A DNA stretch of 53,531 nucleotides from Clostridia bacterium (GCA_017430945.1 JAFRMB010000048.1:1-53531); one strand, 5' to 3'; shown: positions 41,868 to 51,007, counted from the stretch's first letter. Program-made: numbers and translations. The notes: generated by a model from the sequence alone, not told the origin.

Positions 41868-41897
41868 CGTTCAATTCTTAAATTTAATCGAAAATGC

Positions 41898-41926
41898 TTG
41901 CGCCCACCCCTGAAATCATGTATAGT
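41898..41926 (+). promoter_or_regulatory. promoter of the potABCD operon
   Basis: TTGCGC (41898-41903), a 17-base spacer and TATAGT (41921-41926) precede potA. The divergent minus-strand promoter starts 31 bases away. Confidence 0.7.
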
Positions 41927-41989
41927 ATCGCCATGGTTCGATAGGTGTCGTCCGACGCTGGACCGGAAAGGAATGGCGACTGCTGCATC

Positions 41990-43063
41990 ATGGAGAGACC
42001 CGACGCACTTCTGAGGCTCGAGAGCCTCGAAAAAGCCTATGACGGCACCCCGGTGCTGCGCGGCATCCGCCTGTCTGTTCAGGCCGGCGAGTTCGTCACG
42101 CTGCTGGGGCCCTCCGGCTGCGGCAAGACCACGACGCTGCGCATCGTCGCCGGGCTGCTCGAGCCGGACGCCGGGCAGGTGTTCCTGGACGGGCGGGACA
42201 TCACGCATCTGGTGCCGGAGAAGCGCGACCTGAACACGGTGTTCCAGAGCTACGCGCTGTTCCCGCACATGAACGTAGAGCGCAACATCGCCTACGGGCT
42301 GCGGGCGCGGGGCGTGAAGAAGGCCCGTCAGCGCGAACAGGTCCAGGAGATGCTGAAGCTCGTGCAGCTCGAAGGCTATGAAAAGCGCATGCCGGGCCAG
42401 CTCTCCGGCGGGCAGCGCCAGCGCGTGGCCATCGCGCGCGCGGTCGTGCTCAATCCGAAGCTCCTGCTTTTGGACGAGCCGCTCGGCGCGCTCGACCTCA
42501 AGCTGCGCCACCAGATGCAGACCGAACTCAAATCCGTGCAAAAGCGGCTGGGCATCGCGTTTTTATACGTCACGCACGATCAGGAAGAAGCCCTGAACAT
42601 GTCCGACCGCATCGCCATCATGAATGAAGGCCGCCTCGTACAGGTGGGCACGCCGGAGGATGTGTACGAGCGCCCCGCCACCCGCTTCGCCGCCGATTTC
42701 ATCGGGCAGACCAACCTGCTGGACTGCACGGTCGTCGATGCCCGCGACGGGCAGCTGACGCTTGAATATGCCGGCACGCGATTTCCCGCCCGCTCGAGCC
42801 TGGCGCTCAGCCCCGGCGACCGGTGCGCCGTCAGCCTGCGCATGGAGCGGCTGAGCTTCGCCCCGGAGGCCTGCGGTCCCTGCGCGCTGGCGGGCACGCT
42901 GGTCGAGCGGCACTATGCGGGCGTTTCCATGCGTGCGGTGATCCGGCTGTCCGACGGCCGGGAGGTCACCGCCCTGTGCCAAAGCGCAGACCGCGCACGC
43001 GGCGAGCCCGGTCAGCGCGTGATGCTCTGCTGGGATCCCGGCGAGACCGCGGTGGTCAGGTGA
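41990..43063 (+). CDS. potA: spermidine/putrescine ABC transporter, ATP-binding protein
   Basis: The 357-residue ATPase has Walker [11 protein letters not shown] (40-49), the signature [14 protein letters not shown] (138-151), Walker [13 protein letters not shown] (about 159-170) and the switch [14 protein letters not shown]-terminal TOBE domain of about 120 residues follows. The start is uncertain: ATG 41990 has its Shine-Dalgarno-like GGAAAGG 15 bases away, and an overlapping out-of-frame ATG at 41973 opens a 14-codon frame. A GTG at 41945 would extend the protein by 15 residues. It is first in potABCD. Confidence 0.95.
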   Translation: MERPDALLRLESLEKAYDGTPVLRGIRLSVQAGEFVTLLGPSGCGKTTTLRIVAGLLEPDAGQVFLDGRDITHLVPEKRDLNTVFQSYALFPHMNVERNIAYGLRARGVKKARQREQVQEMLKLVQLEGYEKRMPGQLSGGQRQRVAIARAVVLNPKLLLLDEPLGALDLKLRHQMQTELKSVQKRLGIAFLYVTHDQEEALNMSDRIAIMNEGRLVQVGTPEDVYERPATRFAADFIGQTNLLDCTVVDARDGQLTLEYAGTRFPARSSLALSPGDRCAVSLRMERLSFAPEACGPCALAGTLVERHYAGVSMRAVIRLSDGREVTALCQSADRARGEPGQRVMLCWDPGETAVVR

Positions 43064-43101
43064 ACGCCCTCCCGCTTGGGCGTATCGATTGGAGATCGGA
43101 T

Positions 43102-43968
43102 ATGAACACACAAAAAAGGCGATCCCGCGCCACGTTCCTGCTGTCCGCGCCCATGATCCTGTGGACGCTTCTGTTCGTCGGCGCGACCATCGTCTATGTG
43201 ATCGTACTGAGTTTTTTGAAGCGCAGCCCGAACGGCTACGGCGTCGAGCTGGCATTCACGCTGGACAACTACGTCAAACTGGCCAGCCCCAACGTGCTGG
43301 AGGTGTTCCGACGCACCCTGGTGCTGGGCGCGGAGACCACGCTCATCTGTGTGCTGATCGGCTATCCGTTCGGCTACTGCATGGCGCGGACGCCGCCGCG
43401 ATGGCGCACGGCGCTCATGCTGCTCGTGATCGTCCCCTTCTGGACGAACGCGCTCGTGCGCATCTACGGCTGGCGCATCCTGCTGGTCGGCAACGGCCCG
43501 GTGAACGGCCTGCTGATGTCCCTTGGCCTGATCGACAGGCCGCTCAAGCTCATGAACACCCACGGCGCGGTCGTGCTGGGCATGGTCTACGGGCTGCTGC
43601 CCTTCATGATCCTGCCGGTGTACACGGCCTGCGAGCGCATGGACTGGGGCATGGTGGACGCCGGGCGCGACCTGGGTGCGTCCCCGGCCCACGTGTTTTT
43701 CACCGTGACGCTGCCGCTGACGGCCCCGGGGCTGCTGACGGGCTGCGTGCTGGTGTTCGTGCCCAGCCTTGCGCTGTTCTTCATGAGCGACCTGCTGGGC
43801 GGACCCAGCGATATACTGATCGGGAACCTCGTCCACGACCAGCTGCTCAAGAGCCGCGACTGGCCGTTCGCTGCGGCGCTGTCTGTCGTGCTGCTGCTGA
43901 TCACATGGCTCATCATGACGCTGTACCGAAGGCTCGGCGGCAAGAACACGGACATGACGCTCTTCTGA
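43102..43968 (+). CDS. potB: spermidine/putrescine ABC transporter, permease
   Basis: The 288 residues start at ATG 43102 (GGAG seven bases upstream). Six membrane helices are seen, with the first at FLLSAPMILWTLLFVGATIV. The permease coupling loop carries the EAA-like motif DAGRDLGASPAHVFFTVTLP. It follows potA by 38 bases and precedes potC by 42. Confidence 0.95.
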   Translation: MNTQKRRSRATFLLSAPMILWTLLFVGATIVYVIVLSFLKRSPNGYGVELAFTLDNYVKLASPNVLEVFRRTLVLGAETTLICVLIGYPFGYCMARTPPRWRTALMLLVIVPFWTNALVRIYGWRILLVGNGPVNGLLMSLGLIDRPLKLMNTHGAVVLGMVYGLLPFMILPVYTACERMDWGMVDAGRDLGASPAHVFFTVTLPLTAPGLLTGCVLVFVPSLALFFMSDLLGGPSDILIGNLVHDQLLKSRDWPFAAALSVVLLLITWLIMTLYRRLGGKNTDMTLF

Positions 43969-44010
43969 CGCCCGACCGTCACCCCGCCGATCCCGCACTG
44001 TGAGGTATCC

Positions 44011-44793
44011 ATGCGACGCAAATCCATCTGGTCTCCGCTCTATCTGACCATCGTGCTCATCCTGATGTACCTGCCCATCGCCGTGGTGGTGCTTTATTCA
44101 TTCAACGCGAACACCAACCGCTATCCCACGGCGTTCACGGGCTTTTCGCTGCAGTTCTACCAGGCGCTGTTCAAAGACACGAAGGGCCTGGTGGCGGCGC
44201 TCAGGACGAGCCTTGAGCTGGCGGGCCTGAGCTGCGGCATCTCGATGGTCATCGGCACACTGGGCGCCGTGGCGCTGGCAGGCCGGAAGTTCAGGGGACA
44301 GGGCGCGCTTGAGAACCTGTCGATCATGCCGATCATGGTGCCGGAGATCATACTGGGCATGGCGTTTTTGGCGGTGTTCACCGCGGTCGGCTTCCGATTC
44401 GGCCTCATGACGCTGGTCCTGGCCCATGTGACGTTCTGCACGCCCTACATCTTCCTGATCGTCAAGGGGCGGCTACAGGGCATGGACCCTGCGCTGGCGG
44501 AGGCCTCGCGGGATCTGGGCGCCTCCCCTGTGCGCACGTTCTTCGAGATCACGCTGCCGCTGATCATGCCCGCCGTGCTGTCCGGCGTCACGCTGGCGTT
44601 CGCCATGAGCATGGACGACTTCGTGATCAGCTTCTTCGTCACGGGCGCGACCACCACCACCCTGCCCCTGAAGATCTATGCCTCCGTCAAGACCGGCGTG
44701 AGTCTCCAGGTGAACGCGCTGTGCACGCTGATGCTGGCCACCGTGGCGATCGTCATGGCGCTGCGGCAGATCTTTTTGAAGCGCGACAACTGA
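44011..44793 (+). CDS. potC: spermidine/putrescine ABC transporter, permease
   Basis: The 260-residue second permease begins LYLTIVLILMYLPIAVVVLY. The coupling motif is EASRDLGASPVRTFFEITLP, and the C-terminus is characteristic of PotC (AMSMDDFVISFFVTGATTTT). GTGAGG precedes the ATG. Confidence 0.95.
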   Translation: MRRKSIWSPLYLTIVLILMYLPIAVVVLYSFNANTNRYPTAFTGFSLQFYQALFKDTKGLVAALRTSLELAGLSCGISMVIGTLGAVALAGRKFRGQGALENLSIMPIMVPEIILGMAFLAVFTAVGFRFGLMTLVLAHVTFCTPYIFLIVKGRLQGMDPALAEASRDLGASPVRTFFEITLPLIMPAVLSGVTLAFAMSMDDFVISFFVTGATTTTLPLKIYASVKTGVSLQVNALCTLMLATVAIVMALRQIFLKRDN

Positions 44794-44837
44794 CCCACTC
44801 CCCCGACGCCCCATACGACCACAACGAGGTGAACACC

Positions 44838-45872
44838 ATGAAGCAAATCATCGCAGCCCTTCTGATCTCCGTCCTGCTGCTGACCGGCATCGCTCTGGCG
44901 GAGGAGGAGCCCGTCCTCAACGTCTTTACCTGGGAAGGCTATTTCGACGAGACCACGCTCGCCGGCTTTACCGAGGAGACCGGCATCCGCATCAACTACG
45001 CGACTTTCGCCAGCAATGAAGAGATGTTCATGAAGCTGCAGGCAAACGGCGGCAGCGAATACGACATCGTTCTCGCCAGCGACTACATCATCTCCGCCGC
45101 CCGCAAAGCCGGCCTGCTCCTGCCGCTGGACCGTTCGAAGCTGACGGGCTGGGACAATCTGAACCCCGATTACCTGGACCAGTACTTCGATCCCGAAAAC
45201 GTATACTCCATCCCCTACGCCGTGGGCAGCCCGATGATCATCTACGACCCCGCCACGGTCGAGGGTGAGATCACCCGCTTCGCGGACCTTTGGGACGAAC
45301 AGTTCGCCGATTCGCTGTGGGTCGTGGACGACGCGCGCGTGATGCTGGGCGAGGTGCTGCATACGCTGGGCTACTCCTATAACACCACCGACAAGGACCA
45401 GCTCGCCGAGGCCCAGGCGCGGCTCGAGGCGCTGAAGCCCAACATCCGCATCCTGGACTACGACATGTCCTACAATTACCTGACCTCCGGTGAGGCCAAG
45501 GCCGCCTACATCTTCACCCCCTTCGTGGTGCTGACGCTGCAGGAGGATCCCAGCCTGGTGGCCGTGTACCCCGAGGACGGCATCGGCTTCGGCATCGACA
45601 GCATCGTCATCCCCGTCAAGGCGCCGCACCCGGACAACGCCCATCGCTTCATGGACTACTATCTGCGGCCTGACGTGGCGAAGATCGTGGCCGAGTGGCA
45701 GTGCTACATCAACCCGAACCGGGCGGCCGACGAGCTGATCGACCCCGATTTCGCCGCCCTGTCCCCCTTCCACATCCCCGAGGACCTGCTCGCCACGGCC
45801 GAATACGTGGAGGATCTGGGCGAGAACGAATCGCTGTATCAGGACATCTGGACCGCATTCCATCTGAATTGA
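44838..45872 (+). CDS. potD: spermidine/putrescine-binding protein
   Basis: The 344 residues start at ATG 44838 (CGAGGTG upstream), with the signal peptide MKQIIAALLISVLLLTGIAL and mature start near EEEPVLNVFTWEGYFDETTL. Family segments are GGSEYDIVLASDYIISAARK, IPYAVGSPMIIYD, GEAKAAYIFTPF and HRFMDYYLRPDVA. No lipobox Cys is present, unlike most Gram-positive PotD lipoproteins, so how it stays at the surface is unclear. Last gene of potABCD. Confidence 0.95.
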   Translation: MKQIIAALLISVLLLTGIALAEEEPVLNVFTWEGYFDETTLAGFTEETGIRINYATFASNEEMFMKLQANGGSEYDIVLASDYIISAARKAGLLLPLDRSKLTGWDNLNPDYLDQYFDPENVYSIPYAVGSPMIIYDPATVEGEITRFADLWDEQFADSLWVVDDARVMLGEVLHTLGYSYNTTDKDQLAEAQARLEALKPNIRILDYDMSYNYLTSGEAKAAYIFTPFVVLTLQEDPSLVAVYPEDGIGFGIDSIVIPVKAPHPDNAHRFMDYYLRPDVAKIVAEWQCYINPNRAADELIDPDFAALSPFHIPEDLLATAEYVEDLGENESLYQDIWTAFHLN

Positions 45873-45902
45873 CCCGGATACCGGTCACGATCCAAACAGA
45901 AA

Positions 45903-45938
45903 ACAGCGCGGGAACGCCGAACGGCGTTCCCGCGCTGT
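45903..45938. terminator. bidirectional terminator between potD and the secreted B12-linked gene
   Basis: A perfect 16-bp stem (ACAGCGCGGGAACGCC and its complement) with loop GAAC lies between convergent genes. There is no long U-tract on either side. Confidence 0.8.
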
Positions 45939-45950
45939 GTCATGCCGGTG

Positions 45951-46403
45951 TCATTCCTGTTCGACCGGCACAGGGTCGCTCACAACGACCCTGTGGTCGT
46001 ACCATTTGCCCTTTTTACCGATGATCGCCACGTCGAACGCCTCCCCGATGACGGGCACCGGGATGTCGAAGCCGTGCGCCGTGTCGACGGTGCCATCCGG
46101 ATAGCTCACCTCGTCGACGGACGGTTCGAGCAGCATCGCGCCTTCCTTTTTCGCGTCCTCCGAAAGCCCCTGGAACAGGTTGAGGATGCTCTTTGACGCG
46201 AGCGTCACATGGATGGTCATCGCGCCGTCCTTCACGGTGAGGCGCCCCTTGTCCTCCAGGGCCTCGTTGACGTGGAACATCGAGCTGTCCGTCTCAAACG
46301 TGGCGGTGTATTCGCCGTCGGGCAGCGCCGCGGCCTCCGCCAGCGCCGCGGGCACGAGCAGCGCCAGCAGCATCGCCAGCGCGAATGCGATCGCTCTTTT
46401 CAT
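45951..46403 (-). CDS. small secreted protein, probably metal- or tetrapyrrole-related, downstream of cbiK
   Basis: The 150 residues start at MKRAIAFALAMLLALLVPAA (signal peptide, ATG 46403). The mature domain DGEYTATFETDSSMFHVNEA, then GRLTVKDGAMTIHVTLASKS and GFDIPVPVIGEAFDVAIIG, is a beta-sandwich-like module. I recall such modules beside iron or cobalt uptake and CbiK genes, with no agreed name. It lies 53 bases after cbiK, so it is presumably under the same cobalamin riboswitch. Binding of a tetrapyrrole or metal outside the cell is a guess from context. Confidence 0.7.
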   Translation of the reverse strand: MKRAIAFALAMLLALLVPAALAEAAALPDGEYTATFETDSSMFHVNEALEDKGRLTVKDGAMTIHVTLASKSILNLFQGLSEDAKKEGAMLLEPSVDEVSYPDGTVDTAHGFDIPVPVIGEAFDVAIIGKKGKWYDHRVVVSDPVPVEQE

Positions 46404-46456
46404 GGTCACTCCTCCGATAAACACCTGTGTGCAGGTCTTCGCTGCCGGCATCCGGA

Positions 46457-47587
46457 TCATCCCTGGGCCTCGACTGCCGCGATGGCGTCGGCGGTATGCG
46501 CGACATACAGCGCCTGCACGTCCGCGATGCGGCCCAGCCCCTCGATCTGGCATTCGATGCCGTCGAAGCATCCGGCGGCGGTGAACTGGCTGATCCAGGA
46601 TGCTTCATCGTCGGGATCGGCCATGTCGTTGTTGGCGTGGTCGCCCGCGACGACCATCAGGGGGCGCAGCACGACCCGGGTGAAGCCGGCGGCCTTCACG
46701 GCCTCGATGACCGCCTCGCACGCGGTCTCCTCCGGCTCCCCTTCGACCGTGCCGATGAACACGTTCCCGTAGCCCAGCTGATCCATCTGCGCCTGCATTT
46801 GGCTGTAGGTCACCTTCGCGGTGTGCGACGTACCGTGGCCCATGAGGACCAGCGCCACGTCCTCGGGAACGGCGGCTTCCGCAACGACGGCCTTCGCGAC
46901 GGCCTCCTTGTCGGCGTTGATGACCGTGGCGTCCGCGCCGACCTCGCCCAGCAGCGGCTCGGCGATGAAGATGGTGTCGATCCTGTCCTGATAGCCGGTC
47001 AGGGTATCCAGGAGCTCGTCATACTCCGCGCCGTGCATCAGGTGCGTGGGCTGCACGATCAGCCGCTTCACGCCGCAGGCCACGGCACGATCCAGCGCTT
47101 GTGCCATGTTGTCGATCTTCTCGCCGTCGCGGGCCTGTATGTGGTTGATGATGGTCTGCGCGGTGAACGCGCGGCGAACGGCCCAATCGGGATATGCGGC
47201 CTGCAGCGCCTTTTCGATGCCGCCGATGTCCTCGGCGCGGCTGTCGTTGAAGGAGGTGCCGAAGCTGACCACCAGCAGCTCGTTTTCGCCGATGTCGTCC
47301 CCGTTCAGCGGGTCGTCCTTCGACGCGTCGCCCGTATCGCGGCCGAAGTAGTCGGGGTCCGCGTCTTCTCCCTCGACCAGTGCCTTTTGTTCATCCGTCA
47401 GCGCATCCCAGCCGGCCCTCGCGGCCTCGATCTGCGCGTCCGTCTCATCGGTACGCTCCTGGACGTAGATCGCATCGATCATCGCGGCCACCGCGTCGGC
47501 CGCAGCCCTGTCGGCGTCCTCCGCGAACGCGCCCGTCATCGCGGCGATTACCGCCAGAGCCAGCAACATGGTAAGCAACTTCTTCAT
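46457..47587 (-). CDS. cbiK: exported sirohydrochlorin cobaltochelatase (CbiK type)
   Basis: Inserts cobalt into sirohydrochlorin in anaerobic B12 synthesis. The 376 residues begin with a signal peptide (MKKLLTMLLALAVIAAMTGA) and an acidic extension to about residue 100. The chelatase fold then starts at ELLVVSFGTSFNDSR. Metal and active-site residues are visible: QPTHLMHGAEYD (His182/185), MGHGTSH (His251) and VAGDHANNDMAD (His317). An exported CbiK is known from Desulfovibrio (CbiKP), where a metal or heme carrier role is discussed. A cobalamin riboswitch with a terminator precedes it. Confidence 0.92.
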   Translation of the reverse strand: MKKLLTMLLALAVIAAMTGAFAEDADRAAADAVAAMIDAIYVQERTDETDAQIEAARAGWDALTDEQKALVEGEDADPDYFGRDTGDASKDDPLNGDDIGENELLVVSFGTSFNDSRAEDIGGIEKALQAAYPDWAVRRAFTAQTIINHIQARDGEKIDNMAQALDRAVACGVKRLIVQPTHLMHGAEYDELLDTLTGYQDRIDTIFIAEPLLGEVGADATVINADKEAVAKAVVAEAAVPEDVALVLMGHGTSHTAKVTYSQMQAQMDQLGYGNVFIGTVEGEPEETACEAVIEAVKAAGFTRVVLRPLMVVAGDHANNDMADPDDEASWISQFTAAGCFDGIECQIEGLGRIADVQALYVAHTADAIAAVEAQG

Positions 47588-47633
47588 ACTGATCTCCTCC
47601 CGAACATTTGATGATGCAGCCCCGCTGGGCGGC

Positions 47634-47672
47634 AAAACAAAAGATCCGCGCGCCACAAGAAGCCCGCAGATC
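47634..47672 (-). terminator. riboswitch-controlled intrinsic terminator before cbiK
   Basis: On the minus strand, GATCTGCGGGC pairs with GCGCGCGGATC (one wobble, one mismatch) around an 8-base loop, and TTTTGTTTT follows. It lies between the riboswitch and the cbiK start and is the likely expression platform. Confidence 0.75.
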
Positions 47673-47737
47673 TCTCTCAGGAAACTACATGCTGTCAGGC
47701 ACTCGTGACATGGGGCGCAGCTGCGCCCCGCGCATAC

Positions 47738-47900
47738 AGACGGGCAGGTCTCCTGACTGACGGATCACGACGATGCGGGCGGCCTTCCCGTTGCCAGTGG
47801 CTGTTTTGCCCGATCGTTCCCCGATCACAGTGACGAGTTCGCGCAGGATTCTCACCTGCTTCCCTTTTCACCGGACGCCATGCGCCCGACACCCGACTGT
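47738..47900 (-). promoter_or_regulatory. cobalamin riboswitch
   Basis: On the minus strand the leader shows the conserved elements in order: GGTGAAAAGGGAAGCAGGTG, GAATCCTGC, GCCACTGGCAACGGGAAGG and the B12 box GTCAGGAGACCTGCC. This is the AdoCbl-type aptamer layout. A palindromic GGGGCG-CAGCTG-CGCCCC (47729-47712) and the terminator at 47672-47634 follow, so the control is probably transcriptional: B12 bound means termination. Confidence 0.95.
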
Positions 47901-47919
47901 TTATTCAGTTGTCATGACA

Positions 47920-47948
47920 AGTATAGCACATTTGCCCGGTCCGCGCAA
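47920..47948 (-). promoter_or_regulatory. promoter of the cobalamin-riboswitch leader
   Basis: On the minus strand, TTGCGC (47948-47943), a 17-base spacer and TATACT (47925-47920) place the transcript start near 47913, just ahead of the aptamer. It begins 37 bases after the eutP stop. Confidence 0.7.
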
Positions 47949-47984
47949 GCCCGCCGATCGGCGATGCCGGCTTCGCGCGCCCGG

Positions 47985-48428
47985 TCACTGCGCGTCCCCG
48001 TCCGCGTCCAGGAACCGAAGCAGCGGGCCCAGCCCCTCGCCCGTGGTCGCGCTGACCTCGAACACAGGGTCGGCGCCGGCCAGTGCCAGCAGCTCCCGCG
48101 CCTCTTTGATGTCGCCGGGCGCAGAGATGTCGATCTTCGTGACGACGCCCGCCACGGGCACCGGGAACGCCGCGGCCAGGCCCGGAGAGTACATGAACCG
48201 CAGCTGAGCGGCCTCCTGCAGGAACAGCACGAGGTCCGTCTCCACGGAAGTGACGCGCAGCCCCTTCAGATAGCCGCGCTGCTCGAGGTACTCGCCGGGC
48301 GTGTCGATGGTGCGGTTGATCACCTCGATGGCCTGGGTCTTTTTATATTCCAGGGCCATGCCGTTGATGGCCTGGCAAAGCGTGGTTTTGCCGCAGCCGA
48401 TGTTGCCGACCAGCAGTATGCGCTTCAT
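47985..48428 (-). CDS. eutP: EutP/PduV-type small GTPase-like protein of the microcompartment
   Basis: The 147 residues have a P-loop, [20 protein letters not shown], the switch-like [11 protein letters not shown], the G4-type VVTKIDIS and SATTGEG. This is the EutP/PduV family, linked to microcompartment positioning or acetate kinase-like activity. It is last in the BMC operon; its ATG overlaps the shell gene's stop by four bases. No U-tract terminator is seen after it. Confidence 0.92.
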   Translation of the reverse strand: MKRILLVGNIGCGKTTLCQAINGMALEYKKTQAIEVINRTIDTPGEYLEQRGYLKGLRVTSVETDLVLFLQEAAQLRFMYSPGLAAAFPVPVAGVVTKIDISAPGDIKEARELLALAGADPVFEVSATTGEGLGPLLRFLDADGDAQ

Positions 48429-48769
48429 GAGCGGGTGATCGTCGTGGGCGAAAAGCCCAGCACGTTTTCCAGCACCGCGAGCACGTCCTTCAACGAGGCC
48501 TCCACGCTGGCCACGTCGCCGCTGACCACCAGCGAGCCGTTGAAGCGATCGACGAATATCACGTTCACGTTGGCCGCCTTCGTAGCGGCGTCCGCGCCGA
48601 TGATCGCGGCTTCACTGGGGGTGATGGTCATGATGCCCAGCGCGCCGCTGCACTCGCCGATGACGCCCAGCTTTTTGTACAGCGACGGATCTGGGTTGGC
48701 GATGAGATGTGCCAGTGTGACCTGTTTGCCGGGCACATACTCCTGTATGATCCTCTGTTTCTCCTCCAC
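48425..48769 (-). CDS. eutS: BMC shell protein, EutS/PduU family (circularly permuted)
   Basis: The 114 residues start at GTG 48769 (AGGAGG eight bases upstream). The N-terminal [20 protein letters not shown] is the strand region typical of EutS/PduU, ahead of the BMC fold ([20 protein letters not shown] and [20 protein letters not shown]). It forms hexamers in the shell. Position after pduT and before pduV matches the pdu order, so it could equally be called pduU. Confidence 0.93.
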   Translation of the reverse strand: MEEKQRIIQEYVPGKQVTLAHLIANPDPSLYKKLGVIGECSGALGIMTITPSEAAIIGADAATKAANVNVIFVDRFNGSLVVSGDVASVEASLKDVLAVLENVLGFSPTTITRS

Positions 48770-48818
48770 GGGCGAAGCCTCCTGTCGTTCTGAACGGTGC
48801 CGGATCGACGCGCTGTCG

Positions 48819-49370
48819 TCACATCAGGCTGGACAGCAGCTCCGGATGCGGGCTGGGGATGACCACAGAGGACACCGCCATGCCCTGGGCGTTCGGCGTG
48901 TTCATGCCGCAGTTCACGGACTCGCGCACCGCCGCCACCTCGCCGGTGAGTATGACGAAGGACTTGCCTCCGATGCCCGTGCCCAGGCGCACGTCGATCA
49001 GCTGCACGTTCGCCGCCTTCACCGCGGCGTCCGCCCCGTAGACCGAAGCGGTCACCGAGTAGTACTCCATCACGCCGATCGCGCCGGTCTCCGGCATGGG
49101 GCCCGCCAGGTTGATCGCCGAGATGACCTGCGGATGCACGCGCGGGATCACGCAGCTGTCCACGACGTGGGAGCCGCCCACGCGAAGTCCGGCGTCCACG
49201 GATGCCTGGACCGCGGCGACCTCGCCCGTGAAGAGCAGGTAATACTTGCCGGGGCAGCCGGGCTTGGCGAAGATCAGGCGGACCTCCGCCGTCTTGAGCA
49301 CGATATCGGCGGCCTCGATGCCCTTTGCGATGCTGTTGAACTCCAAAAAGCCGATGGTCTCCGGCATCAT
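48819..49370 (-). CDS. pduT: tandem-BMC shell protein, PduT type
   Basis: The 183 residues comprise two BMC domains (about 1-90 and 95-183): [20 protein letters not shown] and [20 protein letters not shown]. The first carries a Cys in [12 protein letters not shown] at the pore position where PduT binds an iron-sulfur cluster in a trimer. It is probably an electron conduit through the shell, next to PduS. Its ATG overlaps the pduS stop. Confidence 0.93.
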   Translation of the reverse strand: MMPETIGFLEFNSIAKGIEAADIVLKTAEVRLIFAKPGCPGKYYLLFTGEVAAVQASVDAGLRVGGSHVVDSCVIPRVHPQVISAINLAGPMPETGAIGVMEYYSVTASVYGADAAVKAANVQLIDVRLGTGIGGKSFVILTGEVAAVRESVNCGMNTPNAQGMAVSSVVIPSPHPELLSSLM

Positions 49371-49371
49371 A

Positions 49372-50721
49372 TCACATGCGCTCCCTTTCTATGATAATGC
49401 TCTCTCCGACGGCCGTGACGCGTCCGTCGATGCCCGAACAGATGCGCGCGCCGGGGCCGCCTTCCGCGGCGGCGGCGAGTTCGTCACCTGCGCGCACCGC
49501 ATCGCCCACGCGCACCGTGGGCACGGACGGCCGGCCGATGTGCATGCGCAGCGGCACCGCCGTCAGCAAAGGCTCCGCCCGCACCAGCTCCGTCACCTCG
49601 ACGTCCCTGTAGTCCCAGAGCCCGACCCTGACGGCCACCCGGTCGGATGGCGCCTTGCGCGCTTCGCGGTCGGGGCTCGCGAAACAAGGCGGGCCGTCAT
49701 AGCGGTAGCGGAAGCCCGCCGCCGCGAGCTCGCGCTTGATCATCGCGTTGATCCGCCTGGGATTCAAGCCCATGGGGCAGGCGTATTCCTCGCAGACGCC
49801 GCACTCGCAGCACAGCTGCGCGGTCTGAAGCACCGGATCCCCGGCTGCCTCGCGCGCGTCGGCACCCGCCGCCATGCGGCGCATGATGCGGTGTGGCTCC
49901 AGCGGATGCCCGAGCAGGTGTCGCGGGCACAGCTGGGTGCAGTAACTGCACTGTATGCAGGCGCTGCGCGCCCGGGCGAGCATGCGCTCGGGCGCGATCT
50001 CCTGCCGCGCCGCCGACGCGCTGCCCTGCGGCAGGGCGATGATACCCGATGTGGTCTTCGTGACGACGGTCTGCCCCGCCTCCTCCAGCGGCACAGGGCG
50101 CCCCATCATCGGCCCGCCGGACAGCAGATACACATCCCGGCACTTCAGGCCGCCCGCAAGGCGCAGGCACTCTTCGAACGACGTGCCCACCGGCGCGTCC
50201 ACGATGACCGGGTGCCTGACCTCGCCGGTCACCGTCAGCAGGCGGCGCGTCAGCGGTATGCCCTTCATGGCGTCGGCGATGGCGCACAGCGTGGCCACGT
50301 TGTCCACCACCGCGCCCACCTGGGCGGGCAGTCCCGCGGGGGGCACGACCCGGCCCGTCACCTCGTACACGATGGTCTGCTCGTCGCCGGCGGGATAGAA
50401 GCTTTCCATCTCATGGATCGCGATGGATGCGCCCGCCGCCGCGATGGCGGCTCTCAGCGCGGCGGTCTCCTCGCGATAGTGGCGCTTGAGCGCGATGACC
50501 ACCTTTTCGATGCCCAGCTGTTCGGCCAGCGCCGATGCGGCCGACACGATATCTCCGGCCCGCGTGCGCATCAGGTACTTGTCGTTCCACAGAAGCGGCT
50601 CGCACTCCGCACCGTTCACGATGAGCCACTCAAATCGGCCCTTCAGCTTGAGATGCGTTGGGAAACCGGCGCCGCCGCAGCCGACCACGCCTGCGCGTGC
50701 GATCGTCTCCAGTATGTCCAC
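49372..50721 (-). CDS. pduS: PduS-type cobalamin reductase / RnfC-like flavo-iron-sulfur protein
   Basis: The 449 residues start at GTG 50721 (GAGGTGG upstream); the frame is open further but overlaps eutN. The N-terminus is RAGVVGCGGAGFPTHLKLKG, the flavin/NADH-binding region of RnfC and PduS. Next come VNGAECEPLLWNDKYLM and two 4Fe-4S motifs, CIQCSYCTQLCP and CCECGVCEEYACP. A C-terminal barrel-sandwich domain ends the protein. In pdu systems it reduces cobalamin for the adenosyltransferase and contacts PduT. It follows eutN by 10 bases. Confidence 0.93.
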   Translation of the reverse strand: MDILETIARAGVVGCGGAGFPTHLKLKGRFEWLIVNGAECEPLLWNDKYLMRTRAGDIVSAASALAEQLGIEKVVIALKRHYREETAALRAAIAAAGASIAIHEMESFYPAGDEQTIVYEVTGRVVPPAGLPAQVGAVVDNVATLCAIADAMKGIPLTRRLLTVTGEVRHPVIVDAPVGTSFEECLRLAGGLKCRDVYLLSGGPMMGRPVPLEEAGQTVVTKTTSGIIALPQGSASAARQEIAPERMLARARSACIQCSYCTQLCPRHLLGHPLEPHRIMRRMAAGADAREAAGDPVLQTAQLCCECGVCEEYACPMGLNPRRINAMIKRELAAAGFRYRYDGPPCFASPDREARKAPSDRVAVRVGLWDYRDVEVTELVRAEPLLTAVPLRMHIGRPSVPTVRVGDAVRAGDELAAAAEGGPGARICSGIDGRVTAVGESIIIERERM

Positions 50722-50731
50722 TGTGCCCACC

Positions 50732-51007
50732 TCACTTCGCGTCCGCAACGATCTGCAGGCTGTCGATGATGCCCACGATGGCCATGTCCACGGCCACCTC
50801 GTCCCGGCCCAGCGCCTTGCGCGCCGTGCTGCCGGATACCACGAGCACCTTTTCTCCGATGCCCGCACCGACGACGTCCGCCGCGACTAAGTTGTTCGGC
50901 TCCGACGCCTTGCGGCCCTCTTCGCGCACGACCATCAGCTTGAGCCCTTCCAGGCTCGGTTCTTTCTTGGTGGCCCACACGTGGCCGATCACTCTGCAAA
51001 TGATCAT
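50732..51007 (-). CDS. eutN: BMC pentamer vertex protein (EutN/CcmL family)
   Basis: The 91 residues, MIICRVIGHVWATKKEPSLE and GEKVLVVSGSTARKALG, form the small barrel that closes shell vertices as a pentamer. GGAGG precedes the ATG. It lies 95 bases after the broken BMC gene; that gap holds only its leader. Confidence 0.95.
   Translation of the reverse strand: MIICRVIGHVWATKKEPSLEGLKLMVVREEGRKASEPNNLVAADVVGAGIGEKVLVVSGSTARKALGRDEVAVDMAIVGIIDSLQIVADAK

Noticed and set aside
41973..42014. Out-of-frame ATG mini-ORF of 13 residues overlapping the potA start
   Set aside because: Its ATG directly abuts the AAAGGA site with no spacing; a leader-peptide role is possible but unsupported.
47952..47963. 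CGCCGATCGGCG palindrome after eutP as a terminator
   Set aside because: Short stem with no U-tract; it lies immediately upstream of the -35 of the cbiK leader promoter.
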